From Microlunatus speluncae (GTDB lineage: Bacteria > Actinomycetota > Actinomycetes > Propionibacteriales > Propionibacteriaceae): a stretch of 64,000 bases of DNA. How positions within the stretch are numbered: position 1 is the stretch's first letter; the number at the start of each line of letters is the position of its first letter. Shown here piece by piece: positions 17,598 to 26,807 of the stretch. Below the pieces are notes generated by a model. That model made no database searches and was not told the DNA's origin. It saw only the letters and a program-made list of their open reading frames with translations. A program made the position numbers and the translations under genes. The stretch lies in assembly GCF_009299835.1 (NCBI RefSeq), contig NZ_VKCZ01000021.1:310001-374000 (forward strand). Direction: 5' to 3'.

Positions 17598-18824
17598 TCA
17601 GGGACTACACGAGGCCAACCCGTGACGAGACTTGAGAGCAACGACCCGAGTCGCAGATTCAGTGATACGCGCATCGAAGGACTTGTCGGATTCGGCCTTG
17701 TCCTCCAAGGCTTCGGCCATGTCCTCGGCGTCGTCGGCGGCGCCGATGATCATCAGGTCTCCGCCGGCGGAGATGAAGCTGGTGGCGCGCTTCTCGGGGG
17801 AGAGGTCGGAGACTCCCTTGGCGGCGAGGTCGTCGGAGATCACGACGCCGTCGAAGTTGAGGCCTTCGCGGATCAGGCCGGTAATGATCTTCTTCGAGAA
17901 GACGGCCTGGTGATCGGGATCGATCTTGGAGTAGTAGGCGTTGGCGGCCATGATCATGTCGGCGCCGGCGTCGATTCCGGCGCGGAAGGCGGCGAAGCCG
18001 GGGTCGTCCTCGTCGGTGGTCGAGTCGGTCACCCGGTCGGTGAAGTCGGTGTTGCCACGGACCTTGCCCAGGCCGGGGAAGTGTTTCAGTGAGGTGGCGA
18101 TGCCAGCCTTGTCCATACCTTCGACGAACGCGGCGACCTTCTGTCCGACCTTCTCGGGATCGGAGCCGTAACCGCGGTCCAGGCCGGCGATGGGTTCGTT
18201 GACGTCCTCGAGGCTCTTCGGCACGACGTCGGCGACCGGGGCCAGGTTGGCGTCGATGCCCGCCTTCTTCAGCTGTTCACCCCAGTTTTCGGCGTCGCCG
18301 CGCAGCTCGGAATCGGAGAGCTCGGCCTGCTCCTCGGCCGACGGCATGTCGTCGAAGCCGCTGCCGGAGAGGCGCTGCACCTGGCCGCCCTCCTGGTCGG
18401 CGGCGAGCAGGACGCCGATGCCGGACGGAGTCTTGATCGCCGCCCGGGCGTCGTCGGTGACCGCCTTGATCGCTCGGCGGCCACTGTCGGTGTTGCCCAG
18501 CAGCAGCACCGAGCCGGCGCGCACCTCGGCCAGCGTGTCCGCGGTGGACGAGCTGAGCCCGGACGAGTCGATCGCCACCATCAGCAGCTGGCCGATCCGC
18601 TCCTCACGGTTCAGACCCGCCACCACCGAGGCGCAGGTGGCCGCGGTCGGCGTCGGCGTACCCGATGGAGTGGGTGATTCCGGGATCGGGCTGTCCGGCG
18701 GGCTCGAGGCCGAGGTCGGCGTCGGCGAGGAGACCGGCGGGGCGTTGCCGCAGCCGGCGAGCAGGGCCAGGGCGGTGAGGGCGGCGAAGACGGAGGCCGG
18801 TCCGCGGCCGGCGATGCGAGTCAC
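17598..18824 (-). CDS. GH3 family lipoprotein (NagZ-like beta-N-acetylhexosaminidase)
   Basis: This 408-residue lipoprotein has lipobox LLAGC with Cys at about 25 and then a Ser/Pro/Thr-rich tether. The single GH3 TIM barrel shows KHFPGLGKVRGNTDF and the nucleophile region GVVISDDLAAKGV. NagZ enzymes remove terminal beta-N-acetylglucosamine, for example from peptidoglycan fragments. NagZ normally has an Asp-Ser-His acid/base dyad soon after KHFPG. Here that position reads NTD-FTDR and no His is visible, so activity or mechanism may differ. It is convergent with the sialidase-like gene. Confidence 0.85.
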   Translation of the reverse strand: MTRIAGRGPASVFAALTALALLAGCGNAPPVSSPTPTSASSPPDSPIPESPTPSGTPTPTAATCASVVAGLNREERIGQLLMVAIDSSGLSSSTADTLAEVRAGSVLLLGNTDSGRRAIKAVTDDARAAIKTPSGIGVLLAADQEGGQVQRLSGSGFDDMPSAEEQAELSDSELRGDAENWGEQLKKAGIDANLAPVADVVPKSLEDVNEPIAGLDRGYGSDPEKVGQKVAAFVEGMDKAGIATSLKHFPGLGKVRGNTDFTDRVTDSTTDEDDPGFAAFRAGIDAGADMIMAANAYYSKIDPDHQAVFSKKIITGLIREGLNFDGVVISDDLAAKGVSDLSPEKRATSFISAGGDLMIIGAADDAEDMAEALEDKAESDKSFDARITESATRVVALKSRHGLASCSP

Positions 18825-18874
18825 GAGCCCACCCTACGGAGGTCCGCGGCTTCGATCGCCGAGGCGAGCCGCGA

Positions 18875-19423
18875 TCAGTCGCCGGGCAGCATGATCGTGG
18901 ACAACATGAAGCGCCGCTTCGGCTCGTCCGCGGCATCGTCGTTGCCCGCAGGACGTTCACCGGGTTCGAGGAACGGGGTGAGCAGCGCGGCCATCCCGGC
19001 CCCCAGCTCGGCGAGCTCGGCCTCGGTCAGATAGAGCGCCGCCTGGGTGAAGCTGAGGTGATCGGCCTCCGGATCGATCCGGTCCCGGCCGAGATAGCGC
19101 TCGAAATCGGCGAGCAAACCGGCCGCGTAGGCGGTGAAGGCCGTCCGCAACTGTTCCGGACCCAATTCGCCCGAGTCGGAGATCGTCGGACGTTCCATCC
19201 GCAGCGCGTACGTCCGCTCGACCGTGCCCCGGACCCGGCGCTCGGCCACGACGTGCAGCACCTCGGCCTCGGCCAGGATCGCCACCTGGCGATAGAGCGT
19301 GGTGACCGGGATGTCGGCCAGCCGCTCGCGCAGCCCGGACGTCGTCAGCTCCCGGCCCATCAGCGCCTGGATGATCCGCCAGCGAATCGGGTGCAGCACC
19401 AGGTCAGCCCTCGACTCTTCCAC
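18875..19423 (-). CDS. ArsR-like winged-helix regulator
   Basis: This 182-residue protein has an N-terminal winged helix: LHPIRWRIIQALMGRELTTS, then a recognition helix in DIPVTTLYRQVAILAEAEVL. A predicted helical dimerisation region follows. It starts at GTG 19423 and is divergent from an ABC exporter gene pair. An AT-rich inverted repeat lies between the two starts, so it probably controls the exporter and itself. The inducing ligand is unknown. Confidence 0.85.
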   Translation of the reverse strand: MEESRADLVLHPIRWRIIQALMGRELTTSGLRERLADIPVTTLYRQVAILAEAEVLHVVAERRVRGTVERTYALRMERPTISDSGELGPEQLRTAFTAYAAGLLADFERYLGRDRIDPEADHLSFTQAALYLTEAELAELGAGMAALLTPFLEPGERPAGNDDAADEPKRRFMLSTIMLPGD

Positions 19424-19432
19424 CCGGCCAGT

Positions 19433-19467
19433 ATTGCCAAGTTGAGATTATTTCCATACTTGGTAAT
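19433..19467. promoter_or_regulatory. Putative operator between HTH regulator and ABC exporter
   Basis: ATTGCCAAGT (19433-19442) and ACTTGGTAAT (19458-19467) form an inverted repeat with one mismatch in an unusually AT-rich 50-base gap. A direct repeat TTCCATAC also occurs (19452-19459 and 19470-19477). The position overlaps both promoters. Confidence 0.65.
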
Positions 19468-19477
19468 AATTCCATAC

Positions 19478-20467
19478 ATGAACACAATCGCATCGGCGCT
19501 CGAGCTCGACCAGGGCGGCATCGTCGTCCGCGGCCTGACCAAGCGGTTCGGGTCGGTGTCCGCGGTCGACGACCTCAGCTTCGACGCGCGGCCGGGACAG
19601 GTGACCGGATTCCTCGGGCCGAACGGCTCCGGCAAATCGACGACCCTGCGGATGGTCCTCGGTTTGGTCCGGCCCGATGCCGGCGCGGCCACCCTCGGTG
19701 GCCGGGCCTATCGCGACCTGGCCCGGCCGACTGCGACGGCCGGAGCCGTGCTCGATCCGAACATCTCCCACCCCGCCTGCACCGGCTGGGACCACCTGAT
19801 GATCTACGCCCGGATGAGCGGGCACGGCCGGAGCCGGGTCGCGGCCGTGGTCGACGAGCTGGAGCTCGGAGAGTTCGTCCGGCGCCGGACCGGCGGCTAC
19901 TCCACCGGGATGCGGCAGCGGCTCAACCTGGCCACCGCTCTGCTCGGCGACCCGGCGATCCTGATCTTGGACGAGCCGTCCAACGGGCTGGATCCGCAGG
20001 GCATCGCCTGGCTCCGCCGGCTGCTCCGCCGCCTCGCCGCGGAGGGCCGCACGATCCTGATCTCCAGCCACGTGCTGAGCGAGGTGCAGCAGATCGTGGA
20101 TCAGGTGATCATGATCAAGGAGGGCCGACTGGTCGGGGCCGGCACCATGATCGAGTTGACCGGTCGACTGCTGCCCGCGGTCGAGGTCCGGACCCCCGTC
20201 GCCGCCCGGCTGATCGAGGTCGTGACGGCGGAGCACGGCTCGGACCCGCAACTCGAGCTGCGGCCCGGGCCGACGCCGGACCGGCTGACGCTGCGCGGCC
20301 TGGACAACGAGCGGCTGGCCCGGCTGGCCCTGCGGCACGGGTTGCTGATCACCGAACTGACCAGCCGGCCGCCGAGCCTCGAGCAGCTCTTCCTCGACCT
20401 GACCACCGAGCCCGCCGGACCGGAGACCACAGTGACCACACCCCTGCAGAGCGGAGTGCCAGCATGA
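19478..20467 (+). CDS. ABC transporter ATP-binding protein
   Basis: This 329-residue exporter-type ATPase has Walker A GPNGSGKST, signature YSTGMRQRL and Walker B ILILDEPSNGLDP, as in drug/antibiotic exporters. A C-terminal domain of about 90 residues follows. The ATG at 19478 follows the operator region directly. The stop overlaps the next start (ATGA), so it is coupled to the permease. The substrate is not evident. Confidence 0.9.
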   Translation: MNTIASALELDQGGIVVRGLTKRFGSVSAVDDLSFDARPGQVTGFLGPNGSGKSTTLRMVLGLVRPDAGAATLGGRAYRDLARPTATAGAVLDPNISHPACTGWDHLMIYARMSGHGRSRVAAVVDELELGEFVRRRTGGYSTGMRQRLNLATALLGDPAILILDEPSNGLDPQGIAWLRRLLRRLAAEGRTILISSHVLSEVQQIVDQVIMIKEGRLVGAGTMIELTGRLLPAVEVRTPVAARLIEVVTAEHGSDPQLELRPGPTPDRLTLRGLDNERLARLALRHGLLITELTSRPPSLEQLFLDLTTEPAGPETTVTTPLQSGVPA

Positions 20468-21258
20468 TCAACTTGATCGCCGCCGAGATCCGGCGCCTGA
20501 CCTCGACCCGGCTCTGGCTGCTGGCGCTGATCCTGGCCGTCACCTTCGGCGGTGGCATCGTCGCCCTGATCGCCCTGATCGGCCCGCACAACCTGCAGCC
20601 GCCACTGCCCGGCCTGGACACCCGGATCGGGGCGTCGACGATCCTCGGCCTGATCAGTATCACGATCTTCATCCCCGCCGTGTTCGGTACGGCAGCGGTG
20701 ACCGGCGAATACCGGCACCGGACGATCACCCCGACCTTCCTGGCCGTGCCGCGCCGGTGGCGGATCCTGGTCGCGAAGTTGATCACCTTCGGCCTCGGCG
20801 GCCTCGGCTACGGCGCCGTGTCCGGCGGCGTCGCCGTGATCGGCCTGCTGGCCGCGGCCGGGTTGCACCGGACCCCGCTCGGGCTCGGCGCCGGCGATCT
20901 GGCCGGGTTCTTGATCCGGGTGATGCTGACCAGTGCGATCTACACCCTGATCGGGGTCGCGGTCGGCGCCCTGATCCGCAACCAGGTGCTCGCCGTCCTC
21001 GCCGTGCTGGGCTACTTCTACTTCCTGGAGATGTTGTTGATGATCATCCCCGGCGTGAACGCCCTCTATCCGTTCCTGCCCGGCGGCGCGACGTCGTCGC
21101 TGATCGGCTTCAGCTACCTGACCGATCAGCTCGGCGCTCAGCTGGGCTGGGTGACCCCGCTGTTGCCACCGATCGGCGCCGCCCTGGTGCTGCTCGGCTA
21201 CGCGGCCGCGGCGTCCGTCGCCGCCGTCGCCCTGCCGCTGCGCCGCGACATCACCTGA
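20464..21258 (+). CDS. ABC-2 type transporter permease
   Basis: This 264-residue membrane protein has about six helices (first LWLLALILAVTFGGGIVALI). It begins like ABC-2 permeases (MINLIAAEIRRLTSTRLW). It overlaps its ATPase by four bases and forms the membrane half of the exporter under the divergent ArsR-like regulator. Confidence 0.88.
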   Translation: MINLIAAEIRRLTSTRLWLLALILAVTFGGGIVALIALIGPHNLQPPLPGLDTRIGASTILGLISITIFIPAVFGTAAVTGEYRHRTITPTFLAVPRRWRILVAKLITFGLGGLGYGAVSGGVAVIGLLAAAGLHRTPLGLGAGDLAGFLIRVMLTSAIYTLIGVAVGALIRNQVLAVLAVLGYFYFLEMLLMIIPGVNALYPFLPGGATSSLIGFSYLTDQLGAQLGWVTPLLPPIGAALVLLGYAAAASVAAVALPLRRDIT

Positions 21259-21381
21259 CCCCGCGCCGCCGTACCGGATCCCACAGTTCGGGCCGGGCGG
21301 CGACCGAGGGCGTACCGCTCACTTACGCTTCTCCCGACGTCACCACCGTGCCGTCGGAGAAGCTGAGACCTGGAGGATCCC

Positions 21382-21969
21382 ATGTCGAGCATCACCAGCG
21401 TCGGTCCGCGCACCCTGGCCGACGCCCTTCCCGGCGGACTGGTCCGCAACATCGCGCTGATCGCCGGCTCGGCCCTCTTCGTCGGGTTGACCGCGCAGGT
21501 GAAGATCGTCCTGCCGTTCACTCCGGTGCCGCTGACCCTGACCACCTTCGCCGTGCTGCTCTGCGGCGCCGTCCTCGGCGGCAACCGGGCAGCCCTGTCG
21601 CTCGGCCTCTACGCCGCGCTCGGGATCGCCGGCGTGCCGTGGTTCTCCGGCCAGACCAGCGGCTGGTGGTTCGCCTCGTTCGGCTACATCCTCGGCTACG
21701 TCGCGGCCGCCTACCTGGTCGGCCGGCTGGCCGAACGCGGCGGCGACCGGACTCCGCTCCGCACGGCCGGGCTGATGGTGCTCGGCAACCTGGCCATCTA
21801 TGCCGCCGGGGTGCCGTGGCTGATGGCCTTCCTCGGCGCCGACCTGGGCCAGGGACTGCTGCTCGGCGTGATCCCGTTCCTGATCGGCGACGCCATCAAG
21901 GTGGCGCTCGCGGCCGGGCTGCTGCCGGCGACGTGGGCGCTGGTCCGTCGCGGCGGCAAGGACCGCTGA
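21382..21969 (+). CDS. bioY: Biotin transporter S component BioY
   Basis: This 195-residue integral membrane protein has six predicted helices and the family block VKIVLPFTPVPLTLTTFAVLL. BioY is the biotin-binding component of an ECF transporter and can act with a shared or dedicated EcfAT. No EcfAT genes are adjacent, so it is a stand-alone copy. GGAGG precedes the ATG. No BioR or BirA operator is obvious upstream. Confidence 0.92.
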   Translation: MSSITSVGPRTLADALPGGLVRNIALIAGSALFVGLTAQVKIVLPFTPVPLTLTTFAVLLCGAVLGGNRAALSLGLYAALGIAGVPWFSGQTSGWWFASFGYILGYVAAAYLVGRLAERGGDRTPLRTAGLMVLGNLAIYAAGVPWLMAFLGADLGQGLLLGVIPFLIGDAIKVALAAGLLPATWALVRRGGKDR

Positions 21970-22127
21970 CGGGCCGATTTTTCCGTACGTTTCCGGAGTG
22001 CGAGAGCCGGCTTCGGCGATCCGGATTTCGGTCGCCGGGTGATGTGACCGTCGCCACCCCACCCGCGCCGAGTCGAGCCGATGGGGCCTCCCCCGGTAGA
22101 CTTGACCGTCCGTGTATGCGGGCCACC

Positions 22128-22147
22128 GACTCTGGGTACAGAGAGTC
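22128..22147. promoter_or_regulatory. Small hairpin in the glycosyltransferase leader
   Basis: GACTCT, eight bases, AGAGTC, about 90 bases ahead of the glycosyltransferase start in a 265-base intergenic region. A TTGACC at about 22103 could be a -35. The function is unknown. Confidence 0.35.
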
Positions 22148-22234
22148 TGGATCGACAGGAAGTTGCGTGAGCGTCGTCAGCACGTCCCGGACGGAGCGCG
22201 GACGCAGCACAGGAAAGCAGGCACGAACACCCCG

Positions 22235-23803
22235 ATGACCGTCGAAAGCTATCGCACCAGCACCGGAACCCCGTGCCTGTCCCTGAGCCAGTTCCGGATC
22301 CGCCGGCTGCTGGAATCACTGCCGGGCGTGATGGTGTGGCTGACCCTCGCCACTCCGTTCGTGCTGATAGCGCAGGTGCCGCACATCGCGCACTGGCTGC
22401 TGCCGCTCTACGTCATGTACTGGATGATCCAGTACGCCAACCTCGCCGTCCGTCAGGTCTGGGAGTTCACCCGGATGCGGCTGCGCCGCCGGGTCGACTG
22501 GCTCGCCCGGACCAGGGCCAACCACGGCGAGGACCTGGACCAGGTGCACCACCTGGTCGTCTTCCCGACCTACAGCGAGTCGGCCGACATCCTGCACCAG
22601 TCGATCGGCGCGATCGAGGACGCCAACTACGACCCGCGCAAGATCAGCGTCTGCGTCACCTTCGAGGAGCGCTCGCCGGTCTGGACCCCGGCCGCGATCG
22701 CCGAGCTGGAGGCCCGGTTCAGCGGATCGTTCGCCCGATTCCTGACCACCCGGCACCCGGACGGACTGCCGGGCGAGGAGCGGGTCAAGGGCGCCAACCT
22801 GACCTGGGGTGCGCAGTACGCCCGCGACATCCTGCATCAGGAGGGCTTCACCGACGATCAGGTGATCGTCTCCGCCTTCGACGCCGACACCCGGGCCAGC
22901 CGCGACTACTTCGCCGCCCTCGCCGACACGCACCTGAGCAACCCGAACCGGGACTACGACGCCTACCAGCCGATCCTGCTGTTCCACAACAACGTCTGGG
23001 ACGTGCCGATCGCGTCGCGGATCGTCGGCTCGATCGCCACCTTCTGGACCATGGTCGACTCGACCCAGCCGCACCGGATGAAGATCTTCTCCTCGCACGC
23101 GATGGGGATGACCGCGCTGGTCAACGTCGGCTACTGGTGCAAGACGGTGATCCCGGACGACTCGCGGCAGTACTGGCGGATGTTCTTCGCCTTCGACGGC
23201 CGCACCATCGTCCGGCCGTTGCACACCCCGGTCTATCTGGACGCGGTGCAGGCGGAGTCGTACGGCAAGTCGCTCAAGGAGCAGTATCTGCAGCTGCGGC
23301 GCTGGTCGTACGGGGTGATCGACTTCACCTACATCGCCGAGCAGAGCCTGACCTCGCCCAAGATCAGCTTCTGGTTCAAGGCGGTCCAGCTGAGCCGGCA
23401 ATACCTGCAGTTCCAGTTCTGGGCCACCACGCCGTTGATGCTGCTGGTCATTCCGCGGTTGGTCGGCGAGCTGCACGCTCCGTCGTACGACTTCGTCGCG
23501 ATCGTGATCAGTTCGACGCTGACGGCCGTCTCCAACGTCATGTCCACCGTGGTGCTGCCGGTCGGCCTGGCCGTGTCCATCGCCGTGGCGACCCTGCTGT
23601 TGCCCAAGCGCCCGGCGCACCTGCCGTGGTGGTGGACGCTCAAGGTGATCGCCGAATGGCTGCTGATGCCGATCATCGTGCCGCTGTTCATCTGCTTCCC
23701 GGCGATCGACGCCCAGACCCGGTTGATCTTCCGCCGCTACCTCGGCTTCCGGGTCACGGTGAAGGAACGTACCTCCATCCCGGCCGGCTCCAAGGTCGCC
23801 TGA
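22235..23803 (+). CDS. Membrane-bound family 2 glycosyltransferase
   Basis: This 522-residue protein has two N-terminal helices, a cytosolic GT-A domain (about 100-340) and a C-terminal membrane block with at least four helices. The metal-binding DxD appears in VSAFDADTRAS, and a QxxRW-like motif appears in QLRRWSYGVIDF. These two motifs are shared with processive synthases of the cellulose/hyaluronan type. The sugar and product are unknown; a cell-wall or capsule polymer is plausible. It is monocistronic, and bioY upstream is separated by 265 bases. Confidence 0.85.
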   Translation: MTVESYRTSTGTPCLSLSQFRIRRLLESLPGVMVWLTLATPFVLIAQVPHIAHWLLPLYVMYWMIQYANLAVRQVWEFTRMRLRRRVDWLARTRANHGEDLDQVHHLVVFPTYSESADILHQSIGAIEDANYDPRKISVCVTFEERSPVWTPAAIAELEARFSGSFARFLTTRHPDGLPGEERVKGANLTWGAQYARDILHQEGFTDDQVIVSAFDADTRASRDYFAALADTHLSNPNRDYDAYQPILLFHNNVWDVPIASRIVGSIATFWTMVDSTQPHRMKIFSSHAMGMTALVNVGYWCKTVIPDDSRQYWRMFFAFDGRTIVRPLHTPVYLDAVQAESYGKSLKEQYLQLRRWSYGVIDFTYIAEQSLTSPKISFWFKAVQLSRQYLQFQFWATTPLMLLVIPRLVGELHAPSYDFVAIVISSTLTAVSNVMSTVVLPVGLAVSIAVATLLLPKRPAHLPWWWTLKVIAEWLLMPIIVPLFICFPAIDAQTRLIFRRYLGFRVTVKERTSIPAGSKVA

Positions 23804-23880
23804 ACCACACCCGGGACGCGAGTCGGGGAGCCGCCCTGGTGGGCGACTCCCCGATTCCCTCGGTGAAGGTCTGGCGGTGA

Positions 23881-25215
23881 TCAGACGCAGGCGTCCTCCA
23901 GCTCCCGCTCCGCCGCCACCACGACGACCGGCTCGACCGGCGCCTCGGCGGTCTCGGTCGCGGTGTCCAGCGGGTGGGCGATCTCGTCGGTGGTCATCCG
24001 GGCGGCGATGATCGCGACCAGCCCGATCAGCAGCGGCACGGCGCCGACGATCAGGAAGGTGACCGGCAGGCCGAGCAGCTGACCGGCCGGACCGGCGATC
24101 GCCATCGACAGCGGCATGAACGCCAGCGAGACGAAGAAGTCCAGGCTGGACACCCGACCCAGCATGTGCGACGGCACCCGGCGCTGCAGCAGCGTCCCCC
24201 AGATCACCACGCCACCGTTGAACATCGCGCCGACGACGAACGCGGCGATCACCATCAGCCAGATCTGATCGGTCACCCCGAACACGATCAGCGGCACGCA
24301 GCCGACCGCCCAGAGCGAGACCATCACGGTCAGGTAGCGACGCGGCAGCTTCAGTGAGGCGACGACCAGGGAGCCGACCGCGCCGCCGATGCCGAAGGCG
24401 GCCAGCACGATCGCGTGCTCCTGCGGCCCGCCGCCGGCCTGGTCCTTGATCGCGAACGGGACCAGCACCTCGAACGGGCCGATCATGACCAAGATCATCA
24501 GCGAGGCGAAGACCAGCGTGCCGAGCAGCCAGGGCGTCCGGCCCATGTAGCTGAAGCCGTCCCGGACGTCGAGCAACAGGGCCACGGCCGGGTGCCGGCC
24601 ATCGGCGGCCGGCTCGCCCTGCACCGGCAGGTCAGGGATGCGGATGATGCAGAGCACGGCGGCGACGCCGCTCAGCGCGGTCACCAGCAGGGCGGTGCCG
24701 GGTGAGGTGACGGCGATCAGCGCGCTGGCCGCGGCCGGCCCGGCGGCCTGGGCCAGCACCGGCCGGGTCATCCCCTCGAAGCCGTTGGCGGCCAGCAGTT
24801 GATCTTGGGGCAGCACGGTCGGCAGCAGCGCGGAGTAGGCCGGGTAGTACATGCCGCCCATCACGCCGCCGATGAACGCGACCAGGGCCAACTGCCAGAC
24901 CTGCAGCATGCCGCTGATCGCCAGCAACGCGACGATGCCGACGGTGACGGCCCGGGTCGCCTCGACCACCAGCAGGATCCGCCGCTGCGGGATCCGGTCG
25001 GCCAGCGCGCCGCCGAGCAGCGTGGTCAGCAACATGCCGACGGCCGCGGCGCCGGCGACCAGGGAGAGATCCGCCGCGCCGCCGCCGAGCGCGATGATCT
25101 GCCAGACCAGGGACACCATCCAGATGCCCGAACCGATCAGGGACGAAACGAGAGCCGCCGCCAGCCAGCGATAGGCCGGGGTGGTCAGGGGCCGGAGTGC
25201 CCGTGGAACCTGCAT
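23881..25215 (-). CDS. MFS transporter, DHA-type efflux permease
   Basis: This 444-residue protein has 12 predicted helices. The loop between helices 2 and 3 reads GGALADRIPQRRIL, the MFS motif A. The overall order resembles macrolide/enterobactin exporters of the MefA/EntS group. The substrate is unknown. GGAGAACGATC precedes the ATG. It is divergent from the C39-type peptidase gene across 232 bases. Confidence 0.85.
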   Translation of the reverse strand: MQVPRALRPLTTPAYRWLAAALVSSLIGSGIWMVSLVWQIIALGGGAADLSLVAGAAAVGMLLTTLLGGALADRIPQRRILLVVEATRAVTVGIVALLAISGMLQVWQLALVAFIGGVMGGMYYPAYSALLPTVLPQDQLLAANGFEGMTRPVLAQAAGPAAASALIAVTSPGTALLVTALSGVAAVLCIIRIPDLPVQGEPAADGRHPAVALLLDVRDGFSYMGRTPWLLGTLVFASLMILVMIGPFEVLVPFAIKDQAGGGPQEHAIVLAAFGIGGAVGSLVVASLKLPRRYLTVMVSLWAVGCVPLIVFGVTDQIWLMVIAAFVVGAMFNGGVVIWGTLLQRRVPSHMLGRVSSLDFFVSLAFMPLSMAIAGPAGQLLGLPVTFLIVGAVPLLIGLVAIIAARMTTDEIAHPLDTATETAEAPVEPVVVVAAERELEDACV

Positions 25216-25447
25216 GATCGTTCTCCTTCACCGATGGCCGCCCCGGTTGGCTGCGGCTTCACTCCTCGTACGGAGTCGAGCTGCGAATCTCGACACCTTC
25301 TTTGACCGGAGTCGGCAGAAAAACTCATCGGGCTTTCCAGTAGCAATTTGCAATCAGTCTTCCGGGGATGCGGAAGGCTTGACGCGAGGGCCCGGCCGGG
25401 GTGATGGTCGCGGTAGGAAATTCGCACCGTCGCGAGGATGTGGGGAA

Positions 25448-26749
25448 ATGATGCGCATTCGGGGTCGTCTGCTTCCGCTGATCATGGGCATCGTCGTGGC
25501 ACTGCTGGTGCTGCCCGCCACGCCCGTCGCCGCCGCTCCGGTCGAGCCGGCCGCCATCACGCTGCATCGCTGGGACAGCCAGCGCGAGTTTCTCCGCGGC
25601 ACCTGGGACAACCTGCGGCCGAGTCGGGACGGGTCGATCGAGGTCCGCTCCGGCGCGCGGACCGCGGCCTACGCCGATCCGTTCGGGTCCGGCGCTTCGA
25701 GGACGTACGACATCGGCAGCTGGACCTCGCCGGTGGTCGAGCTCGGCTATGCCGGGGACGAGGCGATCGCCTCCTGGAACGCGCGGACGCCGACCGGCAC
25801 GTTCGTCGAGACGACGTTCCGCGGCCGCAAGCTCGACGGCCAGTGGACGAAGTGGTACGTGCTCGGCCGGTGGACCTCGGGCGCCGACTTCGCCGCCGGC
25901 GACATCCACCGGACCTCGCTGAACGGCCAGAACGACACCGACGCCGCGATCTTCACCGACACCTTCTCGGTCCGCTCCGGTAAGGAGATCGGCGCCTATC
26001 AGGTGCGGGCCACCCTGTATCGGCCGCGGGGCACGGCGGTCACGCCGCGGCTGGACGCGTTGACCGTGATGAGCAACGAATTCATCGGCGGCTACGACCG
26101 GCCGACCAGTGCCTTCACCCTGGGCCGGCAGGTCGAGCTGGCGGTGCCGCGGTTCTCCCAGAACATCCACCGTGGTGAGTATCCGGAGTTCGGCGGCGGC
26201 GGCCAGGTCTGGTGCTCACCGACCTCGACCTCGATGGTGCAGTACTCCTGGGGTGATGATCATCGGGTGCCGGACTCGGAGCTGGCTCCGATCGTGGCGC
26301 CGAACGGTGATCCGCAGGTCCCGTACGCGGCGATCAACACCTGGGACTACGCCTACGAGGGCGCTGGGAACTGGCCGTTCAACGCCGCCTACGCGCACCG
26401 GTTCGGCCTGGACACCTTCGTCACCCGGCTGCGCTCACTGGCCGAGGCCGAGCAGTTCATCGAAGCGGGCATCCCGGTGATCACCTCACTGTCCTGGGAC
26501 CTCGAGGAGATGCCCGAGGCCGGCTACGACACCGACGGGCACCTGATGGTGATCATCGGCTTCACCGCCGCCGGCGATCCGATCCTCAACGACCCGGCGT
26601 CGAACAGCAACGAGGCCGTACGCAACATCTACACCCGGAAGAACTTCGAACGGGTCTGGCAGGACTCCACCGACGGCGTCGTCTACATCTACCACCCCGC
26701 CGACGTCCCGCTGCCCAGCCCGCAGCCGGACGCCACGCCGAACTGGTGA
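25448..26749 (+). CDS. Secreted C39-like papain-fold peptidase
   Basis: This roughly 433-residue exported protein has a signal peptide (RLLPLIMGIVVALLVLPATPVAAA), a beta-rich region of about 200 residues, and a C-terminal C39-like cysteine peptidase domain. The probable catalytic residues are Cys in GGGQVWCSPTSTSMV, His in DGHLMVIIGF and Asp/Asn in PILNDPAS. The target is unknown; such proteins occur alone in many actinobacteria and are not linked to a bacteriocin exporter here. ATG codons at 25448 and 25451 are equally possible starts. Confidence 0.85.
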   Translation: MMRIRGRLLPLIMGIVVALLVLPATPVAAAPVEPAAITLHRWDSQREFLRGTWDNLRPSRDGSIEVRSGARTAAYADPFGSGASRTYDIGSWTSPVVELGYAGDEAIASWNARTPTGTFVETTFRGRKLDGQWTKWYVLGRWTSGADFAAGDIHRTSLNGQNDTDAAIFTDTFSVRSGKEIGAYQVRATLYRPRGTAVTPRLDALTVMSNEFIGGYDRPTSAFTLGRQVELAVPRFSQNIHRGEYPEFGGGGQVWCSPTSTSMVQYSWGDDHRVPDSELAPIVAPNGDPQVPYAAINTWDYAYEGAGNWPFNAAYAHRFGLDTFVTRLRSLAEAEQFIEAGIPVITSLSWDLEEMPEAGYDTDGHLMVIIGFTAAGDPILNDPASNSNEAVRNIYTRKNFERVWQDSTDGVVYIYHPADVPLPSPQPDATPNW

Positions 26750-26773
26750 TCGAGGTCTCGTCCGACCCGTCTG

Positions 26774-26799
26774 ATACAGAATCTTATTCACTGTATGAT
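26774..26799. promoter_or_regulatory. Operator and leaderless promoter of the double-HTH TetR gene
   Basis: ATACAG (26774-26779) and CTGTAT (26791-26796) form an inverted repeat. The -10 box TATGAT (26794-26799) overlaps its right arm and ends 8 bases before the ATG at 26808. Autoregulation is likely. Confidence 0.65.
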
Positions 26800-26807
26800 C
26801 CTGTCTC

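Noticed and set aside
22128-22147. Riboswitch upstream of the glycosyltransferase gene
   Set aside because: Only one short hairpin is visible; no conserved riboswitch core could be recognised.
23881-26749. Bacteriocin export system (MFS plus C39 peptidase)
   Set aside because: The C39-like protein is itself secreted and lacks ABC exporter domains, and no precursor peptide gene is visible.
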